NCBI RefSeq assembly: GCF_020521235.1
Contig: NZ_BLAY01000005.1
Span: forward strand, 29,524 to 93,523
From: Microseira wollei NIES-4236
GTDB lineage: Bacteria; Cyanobacteriota; Cyanobacteriia; Cyanobacteriales; Aerosakkonemataceae
Length of the DNA: 64,000 nucleotides
Direction: 5' to 3'
How positions within the stretch are numbered: the stretch's first letter is position 1; every line of letters begins with the position of its first letter. Below the pieces are notes generated by a model that was not told the origin of the DNA, made no database searches, and saw only the letters and a program-made list of their open reading frames with translations. Below, one piece after another: positions 26,054 to 35,209 of the stretch. Made by a program: the position numbers and the translations under genes.

Positions 26054-29000
26054 ATGCTCCCGCGGGAAGATGCGATGCAGTGGTTTTGGGACAAAAAAGA
26101 TGATTTAGGTCTAGCTCGCTTCGTTATCTATTCTAAAGATTCAGAAGCGGTTAAGACGTTCATTGAAAAAGCAGTTAAATCGTCCCATCTACCTAAGAGT
26201 GGCTACGATTTGCATCAAGACCCTAACGACGGACGTAAACAGCTTGTCGAAAAAATTTATCATGCTTTGCGCCATAACCAGGTCGAGTATGACCTGAATG
26301 AATTTCATGAGTTATCAGGAGACAGGCAACTCATCCGCACGCCGGAGGAAATTCTGGATACCCAAGGAAAAGGAACTTGCCTCGATTTGGCGATACTCTT
26401 CTGCGCGATTTGTTGGTATTACGATTTGCTATCCATCTTAATTCTGGTCGAGGGTCATGCCTTAGTCGCTGTGTCACTCACCCACAGTCTCCGGGATTGG
26501 GAAAACGAGGAACGTCGAGGGCAACAACTTTTCTGGGAAGGACTTGGAAGGCTTACAGATACTCGTGAACTCCAGAAGATGGTTAAACGAGAAGACTACT
26601 TGGCATTCGAATGTACAGGTTTTGCCAAGAGTGAAACTCTGTCTGAGTGCGAGGATGAAAAGTTCCAACGAGAGGATGGGTTTTTGTCCTTTGACCAGGC
26701 GGTTGAATTGGGTTGTAAGCAACTGGAACGACGCTTAAAATTTGCCCTCGATATTCACATCGCTTACAACTTTTGGTGGTCTAAAGTAGTATGTCAAAAT
26801 CGCCTCGAAGCCGAACCCATAAAGCGGTTGATTAACAACCCTCTGACGAATGGGGAAAATCCTCTCCTAAAACTCTACGTGTCACTGGGACTGATAGAGC
26901 GAAAACCGGACGCACAGCGCCGACCTAGCGAGAATGACTTTTCTCCAGAAGGGTCATTGTTTAATCAGCCAGATTATCAGTATGAAGTTGTGCGAGAGTA
27001 CAAGCATAAGGAATTTTTCGAGGAAGTTCTCAAACACAAGAGCAGCAGTAGGAGCCAAGGAAAACGACTGGCGATTGTTGGCGACCCCGGTGGCGGTAAA
27101 ACTACCCTGTTGCAAAGGATTGCTTATTGGATACTAGAGGAAGAACAAGGATTACCGATTTGGGTTCCTTTGGGTTCAGTAGAGGGAACAGATAAAGCGA
27201 ATGAGGGCTGGCTGTATCGCTATCTCTCAGAAACTTGGCTGAAAAATGTAGCAGGAGAACCCGAAAAAACGCCTATAGAATGGCAGCAAACTTTTGCAGA
27301 ACTCCTCAAAAGTGGTCAGGTGTGGCTGCTGTTGGATGGGGCAGACGAAATGGCACTCAAGTCTCCTCTGACAAGGGTCAAGGAACAGCTAGCCAAAGGT
27401 TGGGCTGAGTCAGTGAGAGTCGTACTAAGTTGTCGATTAAATCTGTGGGAAGTAGAAAAAGAGGCTTTATGGGAAAAATTTGATATTTACCGCACGCTGG
27501 ATTTTTCCTACCCTGACCAAGTGCATCAATTCATTAACAATTGGTTTGGAGAGGACAATCCGAAAGCAAAGGGATTACAGGATAAGCTAGCGGAGGAGAA
27601 TCGGAAACGTCTCCAAGATTTGGTTAAAAATCCCCTGCGGTTAGCACTGTTATGTCGCATTTGGAAAAAAGGTCTAGGCACTTTACCGGATACGAAGGCT
27701 GACTTTTATCGATTGCTTGTCGAAAACCACTACAAATGGAAGGACGACAGTACCAATGAAGAATTTGCTATACCCGAAGACAGGAAGAAAGAACTGAATC
27801 GAGCCTTGGGTCAGTTGGCACGAGACGCAATTGATAGAGAAGATTTTCGCTTTCGGCTGCGGGAAAGTTATATTAGAAAGTATTTACAAGAACCGAATGA
27901 AAAGTTTTCACTATTTTGGTGGGCGTTAAAGTTGGGATGGCTGCTTAATGTAGGTTTTCCAACAGAAGGAGAAACAAATTTAGGCGAAAAAGTCTATGCC
28001 TTCTTTCATCCCACGTTTCAGGAATATTTGGCATCTACAGTAGTTGATAATTACGACTTTTTATGGCCTATTGAACACCGTAAAATACCCGTAAAATATA
28101 AAAATAATCCAGAAATATATAAGCGCTACCGTATTTTTGTCCCGCAGTGTAAAGAGGTGATTTTACTGTGGTTGGGGCGACCAAAAGAAGAGCTGCCTGA
28201 CAAGCAGAAGGAGAGGTTTATCCAGGCATTGGTACAGTTTAAGAGTGGGTGTGGAGACTTTTATTGGTATCGCTCAATTTTTCTAGCGGCTGCTGGAATA
28301 GCAGAGTTTGATTGTAGCCGAAGTGATGAAATTGTAGCTAGTATTATTGCCTTAAGTTTTGGTTTCCTCCATGAGAAAAAACAAGAGTGGATGCAAATTC
28401 CAGATTGTATTGAAAGGGTAGCTAGATCAGCCCTGAAAGAGAGCGATCGCCAAAGAGTATATGATTGGCTAGTAGATCTACAAAACATCTGTCAAGATGG
28501 CAATACCAATTTTATAGTTGCAATGACCATAGCTAACGTTGATTTAGAAGAAATGACTAAGGAAATCAGCGATAATTCAAATTCAATTAACGATATAACT
28601 GAAGATGAGATAAGCGATATGGTGCGCTTGAGTATTCAGACACTTCGCGTATGCCAGAATAAAATTAATCTTTTGTCCGAAACTAACAGCGATCTAAATG
28701 AACGAGGACAGTTTAGTATTAAAAATTTCCACATTTATCAGAATGAAATATATCTTTTAGATGAAATTGAATTCTTAGGAAAACATGGTAATGGCTACTC
28801 AGAAGCCATTAACGCTTTGATTGAATTACTGGACAATAACTGGCAGAATCAGAGTATTTATCGGGAAATTGCTCTAAGCCTTGGTCGAATTGGTATCGAA
28901 AACCCAAAAGCTGTCAATGCTTTGATTAGAATACTAGACTTAACTCAGGATGAAGAAACCCGTCAAAACGTTGCTTTTGGCTTAGGTAAAATTAGTACTG

Positions 29001-29446
29001 AATCCCAAAAATATATTGATACCTTGATTAAACTCCTGGACAGTAAGGATGAAGAAACACGTCTAAATGCCGCTTCAAGCTTGGCACGAATTGGCACTAT
29101 TGACCCAGAAGCCATTAACAAAAGTGCTGATACCTTAATTGATCTACTTTACTCCTGTCAACGTCTGGAAACTCTTATGCAAGTTCCGTATAGCTGGGAA
29201 GCTGTTTTATCATACAACCTGCTTCAAAAAACAGTTATAAAGTTGAAAAGGTATCTGAATGATGAAGTTGATAAAAACAATGACCGCTTTCATTTTGACC
29301 GTTTTAAGGCTTGCTACCAAGTCATCTGGTACTGCGCCCAAAACATGACCTACCCAGACTTCTATAAAGCTTGGCACAGTCAACCAAAGCACCGCAGTTG
29401 GTTTCAATGGCTTTGGCACAGAATCTCAACCAAGCTGCTGAATTAA
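26054..29446 (+). CDS. Transglutaminase-like / NACHT NTPase / HEAT-repeat protein
   Basis: An 1130-residue protein. Residues 60-200 hold a transglutaminase-like cysteine domain with Cys near 107 (GKGTCLDLAILFCAIC), His near 133 (VEGHALVAVSL) and DYLAFECTGFA. A NACHT-type STAND NTPase follows: Walker A AIVGDPGGGKTTLLQRI near 338-353, Walker B VWLLLDGADEM near 420, and LSCRLNLW. After a helical region, HEAT-like repeats occupy about 910-1025 (INALIELLDNN, ALSLGRIG, NVAFGLGKI, DEETRLNAASSLARIG), a plausible ligand-sensing array. This is the NLR-like architecture of bacterial conflict proteins. The ATG at 26054 has no clear ribosome site and follows a repeat, so the true start may differ. Confidence 0.85.
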   Translation: MLPREDAMQWFWDKKDDLGLARFVIYSKDSEAVKTFIEKAVKSSHLPKSGYDLHQDPNDGRKQLVEKIYHALRHNQVEYDLNEFHELSGDRQLIRTPEEILDTQGKGTCLDLAILFCAICWYYDLLSILILVEGHALVAVSLTHSLRDWENEERRGQQLFWEGLGRLTDTRELQKMVKREDYLAFECTGFAKSETLSECEDEKFQREDGFLSFDQAVELGCKQLERRLKFALDIHIAYNFWWSKVVCQNRLEAEPIKRLINNPLTNGENPLLKLYVSLGLIERKPDAQRRPSENDFSPEGSLFNQPDYQYEVVREYKHKEFFEEVLKHKSSSRSQGKRLAIVGDPGGGKTTLLQRIAYWILEEEQGLPIWVPLGSVEGTDKANEGWLYRYLSETWLKNVAGEPEKTPIEWQQTFAELLKSGQVWLLLDGADEMALKSPLTRVKEQLAKGWAESVRVVLSCRLNLWEVEKEALWEKFDIYRTLDFSYPDQVHQFINNWFGEDNPKAKGLQDKLAEENRKRLQDLVKNPLRLALLCRIWKKGLGTLPDTKADFYRLLVENHYKWKDDSTNEEFAIPEDRKKELNRALGQLARDAIDREDFRFRLRESYIRKYLQEPNEKFSLFWWALKLGWLLNVGFPTEGETNLGEKVYAFFHPTFQEYLASTVVDNYDFLWPIEHRKIPVKYKNNPEIYKRYRIFVPQCKEVILLWLGRPKEELPDKQKERFIQALVQFKSGCGDFYWYRSIFLAAAGIAEFDCSRSDEIVASIIALSFGFLHEKKQEWMQIPDCIERVARSALKESDRQRVYDWLVDLQNICQDGNTNFIVAMTIANVDLEEMTKEISDNSNSINDITEDEISDMVRLSIQTLRVCQNKINLLSETNSDLNERGQFSIKNFHIYQNEIYLLDEIEFLGKHGNGYSEAINALIELLDNNWQNQSIYREIALSLGRIGIENPKAVNALIRILDLTQDEETRQNVAFGLGKISTESQKYIDTLIKLLDSKDEETRLNAASSLARIGTIDPEAINKSADTLIDLLYSCQRLETLMQVPYSWEAVLSYNLLQKTVIKLKRYLNDEVDKNNDRFHFDRFKACYQVIWYCAQNMTYPDFYKAWHSQPKHRSWFQWLWHRISTKLLN

Positions 29447-29968
29447 TTCAGAGCTTTCAGGCTGCACTAGCTGATATAGCGTTTCTAATTGAGATGTAAA
29501 AATCCGCGCCGTACAGGGAGTTGAGATTTGCTGACTATAGAAAGCGATCGCACTATCGTTTTGGTGTTTTACCAAAACCCCACCGCAGAAGCTAGAGAGA
29601 GCTTTTCCCCTACCTTCCTCACAAATTTGAGCAAATTCGAGGGTGCGATTTGTGTCGTTACCGACCAACCCATTGACCACATCCCCCTAAAATACTTTGC
29701 ACCAACCAGTCCATAGAAGATGTGGTGGAGTGGATACGAGCGATCGCAATGGCACGTTTTAGCAGGATGAAGAGGCGCGGTCACTGATGACTGTCAATCT
29801 CCTCCAATTTCTCCAATCATGCGTCTCACGCCTCAATCTGCTGCTGTAATTGTTGGATGGGATCGCCAGTTCCCAATCAAGTTTAATCAATTGCGATCGC
29901 ACTTTCTATTCTCGGTACTCGACACAAACCCTAAGATAATTCACAGAATAATTCGATAATGACTAATA
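29447..29968. other. Spacer with no convincing gene
   Basis: Open frames exist on both strands (for example 29528-29716 rightward and 29426-29680 leftward), but neither has a recognisable family, and they overlap each other or the end of the NACHT gene. Two HIP1 octamers are present. Confidence 0.4.
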
Positions 29969-30120
29969 TCAACAAGGTTTCTGACGTTTCTCCATCGTAC
30001 TAAACGGCAGAAAACAATGGGGACACTCGTCTTGTACCCATAACGCCGGAACCAGGCTCAAAGTCTCGCAGTTGGTACATTTCGATCATAAGTTTGTTTG
30101 ATCTGACCGTCGTGTGACAT
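29969..30120 (-). pseudogene. Frameshifted small zinc-ribbon protein
   Basis: From ATG at 30120 the frame reads MSHDGQIKQTYDRN. One frame over, with no stop needed to join them, it continues KCTNCETLSLVPALWVQDE then CPHCFLPFSTMEKRQKPC to TGA at 29969. The CxNC and CPHC pairs form a clear zinc ribbon. The total span of 152 bp is one short of a multiple of three, as expected for a single-base indel. No start codon exists in the ribbon frame itself. It is either a decayed gene, a sequencing error, or a shifted gene. Confidence 0.5.
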
Positions 30121-30324
30121 ATGCAATCTGTTAACAGACAGGTGACGGTAAGACTGTTAACACCATAAACACTAGATATATAGGTGTCTATCCTGGTAAC
30201 ACTAGATGTAGTCACCAAATTTTAACCAAAGTTGTGGACAAAAATGGTTAAAACAGGAGAGGCTAGAAGGGTACAGGGATTTCACCAAATGGCTGAAAGT
30301 CTTACTATTTGGCAATCAAACAAA

Positions 30325-30397
30325 CGAGCACGGAGGGATTTGAACCCCCGACACCCAGAACCGGAATCTGGTGCTCTATCCACTGAGCTACGTGCCC
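30325..30397 (-). tRNA. tRNA-Arg (anticodon CCG)
   Basis: On the minus strand: acceptor GGGCACG/CGTGCTC with discriminator G, D-arm GCTC-AGTGGATA-GAGC, anticodon stem CCAGA/TCTGG with loop TTCCGGT giving anticodon CCG (reads CGG), variable loop, and T-arm CGGGGG-TTCAAAT-CCCTCCG. The terminal CCA is not encoded. Confidence 0.95.
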
Positions 30398-30451
30398 TTA
30401 CTTCTAGAAATTATAGCATTGGCGATCGCTAAACCCAACTCCACAACGATC

Positions 30452-31924
30452 TCAAATCCCCAACATTCCTCTCAGCATCGGAGGCATGGGCAAGATCATC
30501 GCGATCAACAACGCCATTGCCAACAGTCCCCAGAAGTCGCGCTGGTTGTCGAGTGCGGAGACATCGTTGAGTGCCGGTTCATCGTTAACCGGCATCAAAA
30601 ATAATAGAATTGCCCACAGTAAAAACTCACGCTGCACCAGGGACCAACCCAGTAGCAAGAACCGCGCCACTTGACCAATTGCGATCGCAGCTTGTTGTCC
30701 CAACATCGCGTGGATGATGTGACCCCCGTCGAGTTGTCCCACCGGCATCAAATTCAATGCCGTGACGATGATCCCCAGGTAGCCAGCTACCGCCACGGGA
30801 TGGAGGTCTATCGCCACGTTGGCGGTCAAAGCGCTGCCCAAGGTTAGCTTACTCAACAGGGTCATCAATAGGGAAAACCTGGGGTTAAACAAATCGAAAT
30901 TTAACATGGCTGACTTATCAGACAGGGGAACGACGCTGGAATTGGCTAAGCCCCAAATCAACAAGGGTATTGTGACGATAAAGCCTGCAAAAGGCCCTGC
31001 GATCGCTACATCAAACAAAGCTTTACGATTGGGTACGGGACTCCGCATCTGGATAAACGCCCCAAACGTCCCCAAGAAAAAAGGCACGGGTATAAAATAA
31101 GGCAGCGTCGTGCGAATTTTATAGCGTCGGGCCGCCAGATAATGGCCTAATTCGTGGATACCCAGAATCGTCATTAAAGATAAAGCATAGGGCAGTCCTT
31201 GCAGCAAGGCACTTGGGTCAGATTTCACCGCTGCTTCGGTGACATTGGCGATCTCCGCACCAATAATGGTGGTGGTAAATAAAGTTACCAGCAGCAGTGC
31301 CAAAGCCAAACCTGGTCGCGTCAGGGGTTCGCTGTTGCGTTTTGCCTCGCGATGTGCTAGGGGGTTGGGGACTAGGGCGAAAAAGGGTTTGCCGGTGAAG
31401 TCTTCTTGAAACAGAATATAGAAGCGATCGCTAAAGTGTGCTTCAATATTCTCCTTGATTGTCTTGTAAGCCACCTCTGGATGGGAACGCAGACTGCCTC
31501 GGCAAATCACCGCTTGGGGTCGATACTCCAGATTTTGCAGGTAATAAATCGACCAGGGAAAACAATTGCGGAGGATTGCTTCTTCATCTTTGGTTAGCGC
31601 CCGCACAGTTTGCTTTTGGGCATCCCCGTTGAGAGTTTGTGCCGCAACTGGGGAATCTGTTGTCTTAGCTTCCTCTGGGGTTAGTTCCCGACGCCCCAAA
31701 TGAATCAGCCACCAGTACAATATCGGACAAATGATAAACGGTCCGAGCAACAGTACCAAAGGCGGCTCTTTGCGGTAAATCCAAATCCAGCCACTCCAAA
31801 TAAATGCGGGTGTCATCATCACCAGCCACAATATCCACACGGGTGTTTTTGTGATGCTGGCGACGCTGCGCTGCACAATGAAGTAGGTAACCAGTCCTAG
31901 TACTAGGAGTAAAAATAAGTTCAT
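30452..31924 (-). CDS. Site-2 protease family membrane metalloprotease (M50)
   Basis: A 490-residue intramembrane protease related to plant EGY-type and cyanobacterial S2P proteins. Two N-terminal hydrophobic segments (residues 1-40) are followed by a soluble region, then the core: HELGHYLAARR near residue 256 (zinc ligands and catalytic Glu), LPYFIPVPFFLGTFGAFIQMRSP, VAIAGPFAGF, and the second metal motif NLMPVGQLDGGHI near 392-404. The length matches EGY-like members that have extra helices. It starts head-to-head with the MBL gene, ATG codons 3 bp apart. Confidence 0.93.
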   Translation of the reverse strand: MNLFLLLVLGLVTYFIVQRSVASITKTPVWILWLVMMTPAFIWSGWIWIYRKEPPLVLLLGPFIICPILYWWLIHLGRRELTPEEAKTTDSPVAAQTLNGDAQKQTVRALTKDEEAILRNCFPWSIYYLQNLEYRPQAVICRGSLRSHPEVAYKTIKENIEAHFSDRFYILFQEDFTGKPFFALVPNPLAHREAKRNSEPLTRPGLALALLLVTLFTTTIIGAEIANVTEAAVKSDPSALLQGLPYALSLMTILGIHELGHYLAARRYKIRTTLPYFIPVPFFLGTFGAFIQMRSPVPNRKALFDVAIAGPFAGFIVTIPLLIWGLANSSVVPLSDKSAMLNFDLFNPRFSLLMTLLSKLTLGSALTANVAIDLHPVAVAGYLGIIVTALNLMPVGQLDGGHIIHAMLGQQAAIAIGQVARFLLLGWSLVQREFLLWAILLFLMPVNDEPALNDVSALDNQRDFWGLLAMALLIAMILPMPPMLRGMLGI

Positions 31925-31927
31925 TTT

Positions 31928-32587
31928 ATGCCCAAACCAGCAAGGGCTGTCTTTGACAATATTTTTGCATTTCCACCCAATCGAGAGACGTTGGGGGCGA
32001 CAGCTTATTTCATTGTAAAGAACGATGTCAATATTCTGCTGGATTGTCCCGCACCTGACGAAGAAAACCAGCTATTTTTACAGGAGCGCGGCGGAGTCCG
32101 GTGGTTGTTTATAACCCATCGGGGCGGTATAGGCAAGCATGTCAAGGAAATTCAACAAACCTTTGGCTGCGAAATTTTGATTCAGGAACAGGAAGCTTAT
32201 CTGTTACCTGGGTTAACCGTCACGACCTTCCAGAAAGAGTTTACCCTCTCTCCGACTAGCCAGGTTATTTGGACGCCCGGTCATTCTCCCGGTTCTTCTT
32301 GCCTTTATGACGGCGAATCTGGAGGCGTATTATTTACCGGGCGTCACTTATTGCCAAATCGGCAGGGTAACCCCGTCCCCTTGCGAACTTCCAAAACTTT
32401 TCACTGGCGAAGGCAAATTAACAGCGTGAACATGTTGCGGGAAGTTTTTAGCTCAGAAACCCTGCAATACATCTGTCCGGGTGCCAATACTGGATTTTTG
32501 CGGGGGAAAGGAGCGATCGCAAAAGCTTATGATAAATTGGCGCAATTAAATCTAGATGCGTTGCTTCAGGCAAAACCGGGGCTGTAA
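31928..32587 (+). CDS. MBL-fold metallo-hydrolase-like protein
   Basis: A 219-residue metallo-beta-lactamase fold protein: TAYFIVKNDVNILLDCPAPDEE, FITHRGGIGKHVKEIQ (where the usual HxHxDH motif reads THRGGIGKH), WTPGHSPGSSCLYD with the second His, and GVLFTGRHLL in place of the usual Asp-containing strand. Loss or change of several metal ligands suggests altered or no zinc catalysis. It is divergent from the M50 protease with overlapping start regions. Substrate unknown. Confidence 0.8.
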   Translation: MPKPARAVFDNIFAFPPNRETLGATAYFIVKNDVNILLDCPAPDEENQLFLQERGGVRWLFITHRGGIGKHVKEIQQTFGCEILIQEQEAYLLPGLTVTTFQKEFTLSPTSQVIWTPGHSPGSSCLYDGESGGVLFTGRHLLPNRQGNPVPLRTSKTFHWRRQINSVNMLREVFSSETLQYICPGANTGFLRGKGAIAKAYDKLAQLNLDALLQAKPGL

Positions 32588-32765
32588 ACTATTCACCGCC
32601 AACCCGTGAGGGTATGGCGGCAGCTTCTAGTTCCATAGCAAATCCGGTTCAAAAACCCCTTTTTTACCAACAGTCAGTCTCCAACTCTTGCTGATGAGCG
32701 AACCGTGGGGATAATATTAAGACAGAAACAGAAAATTCCCACCCGGATCGGAATCGAGAAAAAAT

Positions 32766-32978
32766 ATGAGCGGTGAAAAGCGGCGCTACGTCAGTTTAGA
32801 AGAACAGGAAAGTCGTTTGCCTTCGGTGCAGTAAGATTTACCCGAAAGATTAAATGCCGTCACAGAGCAAGCACGGCAAGAGTTTCAGCAACGCAAGACG
32901 CCGCTAGAACAACGCGCCAGACAGCAGGAACAAGAGACACAGAGACTTAGAAGCAGTAAAAGATTGCTAGTTTTTTAA
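32766..32978 (+). pseudogene. 5' fragment of a coiled-coil protein gene with an internal stop
   Basis: From ATG at 32766 the frame reads MSGEKRRYVSLEEQESRLPS then VQ and TAA (32832-32834), then continues in frame as DLPERLNAVTEQARQEFQQR...EQRARQQEQETQRLRSS to a stop at 32976. A single CAA-to-TAA change would explain the stop, since Q-Q-D-L-P-E-R-L reads naturally. The sequence looks like the start of a long coiled-coil protein whose remainder is missing. It is the only gene-like content in the 32588-33034 gap. Confidence 0.6.
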
Positions 32979-33034
32979 GGGGTTGCATCTTGGGAAACTT
33001 GATAAATCAGCCTGACTGAGGGGAAATTTTTTAG

Positions 33035-33988
33035 ATGACGGAACGGCTAGAATTAACGGCAAGACAGAATGAGAAAGCAGCGTCCAATATCACGACATTT
33101 TTATTGGCTGTGGCTGTATTAGCTCTTTCTTTAGCAGCAATTTTTATTCGATTGAGCGAGCAGGAAATAAGTCCGGTTGCTACAGTATTTCATCGCTTTT
33201 GGATAGCAACGATTGTCTTTGGGTTTTGGAGTGGATTAGAAGGAAAAGTCGGCGGCAAATTGGCGGAGGAAAGAACAGGAAAAAATTGGCTTTATACTCG
33301 TCGCGACTTAATGCTATTACTAACAATGGGAACAGTTGCGTCACTTTCAGTGGTTTTTTGGGCATGGTCGCTGACGCAAACTAGCGTTGCCAATTCGACA
33401 GTTTTACGTAATTTAACACCCTTATTTACCACATTGGGAGGGTGGCTGTTTTTCCAAAAGTGCTTTGACAGGCGATTTTTAACGGGAATGGCGTTGGCGC
33501 TCGCAGGCGCTATTACGATCGGGATTGACGACTTACAGATTTCTACCGATAATTTGTTTGGAGATGGAGCCGCTTTGCTGGCAGCACTATTGTATGGCTT
33601 CTACTTGCTGGTTGTCGAGCAACTGCGCCTTAAATTTTCGGCTTCAACGATTCTTCTGTGGCGCTGTGGACTCGGTGCTGTACTAACCTTCCCCATAGTT
33701 TTATTGGCAGAAGACCGAAGGTTCCCGATGACTTTGCAGGGATGGTTAGCTGTAATTTCGCTTGCCGTCATTTGTCAATGTTTGGGACAGGGACTTTTAG
33801 CGCAAACCCTCAATCAGTTATCTTCGGGATTTGTCGCAGTCGCATTGCTGCTCGAACCTGCAATTACTGCGCTACTAGCTTGGGCTATTTTCTCAGAAGG
33901 ATTAAGTCTGAGCAACGGATTAGCTTGGGTCGTCGTTTTAGTTGGTATTTATCTGGCTAAAACGAGTTCATCTACTCAGAAAACCTAG
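33035..33988 (+). CDS. DMT superfamily (EamA) transporter
   Basis: A 317-residue inner-membrane protein with about ten predicted helices in two EamA repeats: repeat 1 from LLAVAVLALSLAAIFIRLSEQ to ITIGIDDLQIS, and repeat 2 from FGDGAALLAALLYGFYLLVVEQL to LAWVVVLVGIYLAKT. Such transporters export amino acids, metabolites or drugs. It is 35 bp upstream of a D-Ala-D-Ala-ligase-like gene on the same strand, which suggests the pair makes and exports a small peptide-like compound (inference). Confidence 0.88.
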   Translation: MTERLELTARQNEKAASNITTFLLAVAVLALSLAAIFIRLSEQEISPVATVFHRFWIATIVFGFWSGLEGKVGGKLAEERTGKNWLYTRRDLMLLLTMGTVASLSVVFWAWSLTQTSVANSTVLRNLTPLFTTLGGWLFFQKCFDRRFLTGMALALAGAITIGIDDLQISTDNLFGDGAALLAALLYGFYLLVVEQLRLKFSASTILLWRCGLGAVLTFPIVLLAEDRRFPMTLQGWLAVISLAVICQCLGQGLLAQTLNQLSSGFVAVALLLEPAITALLAWAIFSEGLSLSNGLAWVVVLVGIYLAKTSSSTQKT

Positions 33989-34023
33989 AGTTTACAAATC
34001 GCTGTTTCACTTCATATCGCCCT

Positions 34024-35172
34024 ATGACACTGACATATCACTTTGACTTGGTTTCGGCATACATGGAACGACTTTATCCAAAATTGCGGATTGCGGTTAT
34101 TCATGGTGGGGACAAAAATAAAGAAGGCAGTGTCATTTACAAAACCCACAACCCGCGTTCAACGAAAACTTACGAACAAGTTGCCCACGATATTGCCAAT
34201 GCTTTGGAAGATGTTGGCTTTCAGCAGGTTTTCGTCATGGCGGACGACATGACCCTTCCAGAAAAACTGAAAAAAGAAAACATCCACATTTGCTGGCTAA
34301 ATACGGGGGGTGTCCAAGGCTATAATCCCCTCTGTCATACGCCTGCCATACTGGAAATGTTAGGTATGCCTTACGTCGGACATAATCCTCTCAATAGCTC
34401 GATTTTAGATAACAAACATTGCTTCAAACTAGAACTGCAAGCTTTAGGATTTAAGACAGCCCCCTTTATGACGTGGCATCCGTCCCAAGGAATTTTTCGA
34501 CCCGAAAACAGTCGGTTTTTGTTGACTTTTGAAGGCTATTATGGGCCGTTTTTAGTCAAACCTGTTTCTGGTCGAGCGTCCTTAAACATATATTTTGTAG
34601 AAACAGCGGAGCAGTTAACCGATGCAGTTGCCCAAGTTCATCAGATTACCCAAAACACAGCTTTAATTGAAACCTATCTACCTGGACGAGAATTTTGCGT
34701 GTCCGTTTGTGGGTACGTCACTCATACCAAGAGACGTTTTTATAAAAATTCCCAGCCTTTTGTCTTTTCAACAATAGAGCGAGTTCTCGACCCTGGCATA
34801 CCCATTTTTACCTCAATGGACAAGAGAGCAATTAGCACCGACAGGATGCGATTACTCAAAGATGAAAATCTGGATATTAAACAAAAATTAATCGATATAG
34901 CCCAGAGAATTTATCGGGAATTCAATTTAAATACTTTGGTGCGAATTGACTTGCGGGCAGACGAGCGGGGAACACTGTATATTTTAGAAGCGAATCCCAA
35001 ACCCGATTTAAAGCGTCCGACAGAAAATGTGACGAGTTTAGTCGCAGAAGGTTTGGGAGAATACGGCATGAGTTATGAAGATTTAATTTTAAGCTTGCTT
35101 GCCGATCGCCTCGACTATTTACTCACCTATCGTAGCAATACGATCCCGCATATTGTCGAATTGATTGAGTGA
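34024..35172 (+). CDS. D-Ala-D-Ala ligase-like ATP-grasp enzyme
   Basis: A 382-residue ATP-grasp protein. YPKLRIAVIHGGDKNKEGS opens the N-terminal domain; MPYVGHNPLNSSILDNKHCFKLEL matches the region before the central domain; GPFLVKPVSGRASLNIYFVE and TALIETYLPGREFCVSVCG hold nucleotide-binding Lys and Glu; and LVRIDLRADERGTLYILEANPKPDL carries the Mg-binding Asp/Glu/Asn set. It differs from housekeeping Ddl (no ALGGxSxEhxVS start), so it probably joins other amino acids or acids. Likely co-transcribed with the DMT transporter. Confidence 0.85.
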   Translation: MTLTYHFDLVSAYMERLYPKLRIAVIHGGDKNKEGSVIYKTHNPRSTKTYEQVAHDIANALEDVGFQQVFVMADDMTLPEKLKKENIHICWLNTGGVQGYNPLCHTPAILEMLGMPYVGHNPLNSSILDNKHCFKLELQALGFKTAPFMTWHPSQGIFRPENSRFLLTFEGYYGPFLVKPVSGRASLNIYFVETAEQLTDAVAQVHQITQNTALIETYLPGREFCVSVCGYVTHTKRRFYKNSQPFVFSTIERVLDPGIPIFTSMDKRAISTDRMRLLKDENLDIKQKLIDIAQRIYREFNLNTLVRIDLRADERGTLYILEANPKPDLKRPTENVTSLVAEGLGEYGMSYEDLILSLLADRLDYLLTYRSNTIPHIVELIE

Positions 35173-35209
35173 AACACCTTATAGTGCTAAGAAGGTTTAA
35201 TTCTACACA

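Noticed and set aside
29426..29716. Overlapping frames after the NACHT gene
   Set aside because: The leftward 84-codon frame looks somewhat protein-like, but it uses a non-ATG start, lacks a ribosome site, overlaps the end of the NACHT gene and has no family I can name. The rightward frame is its antisense shadow.
31928..32587. Active metallo-beta-lactamase-type hydrolase
   Set aside because: The fold is recognisable, but the HxHxDH zinc motif is replaced (THRGGIGKH), so I do not claim an active zinc hydrolase.
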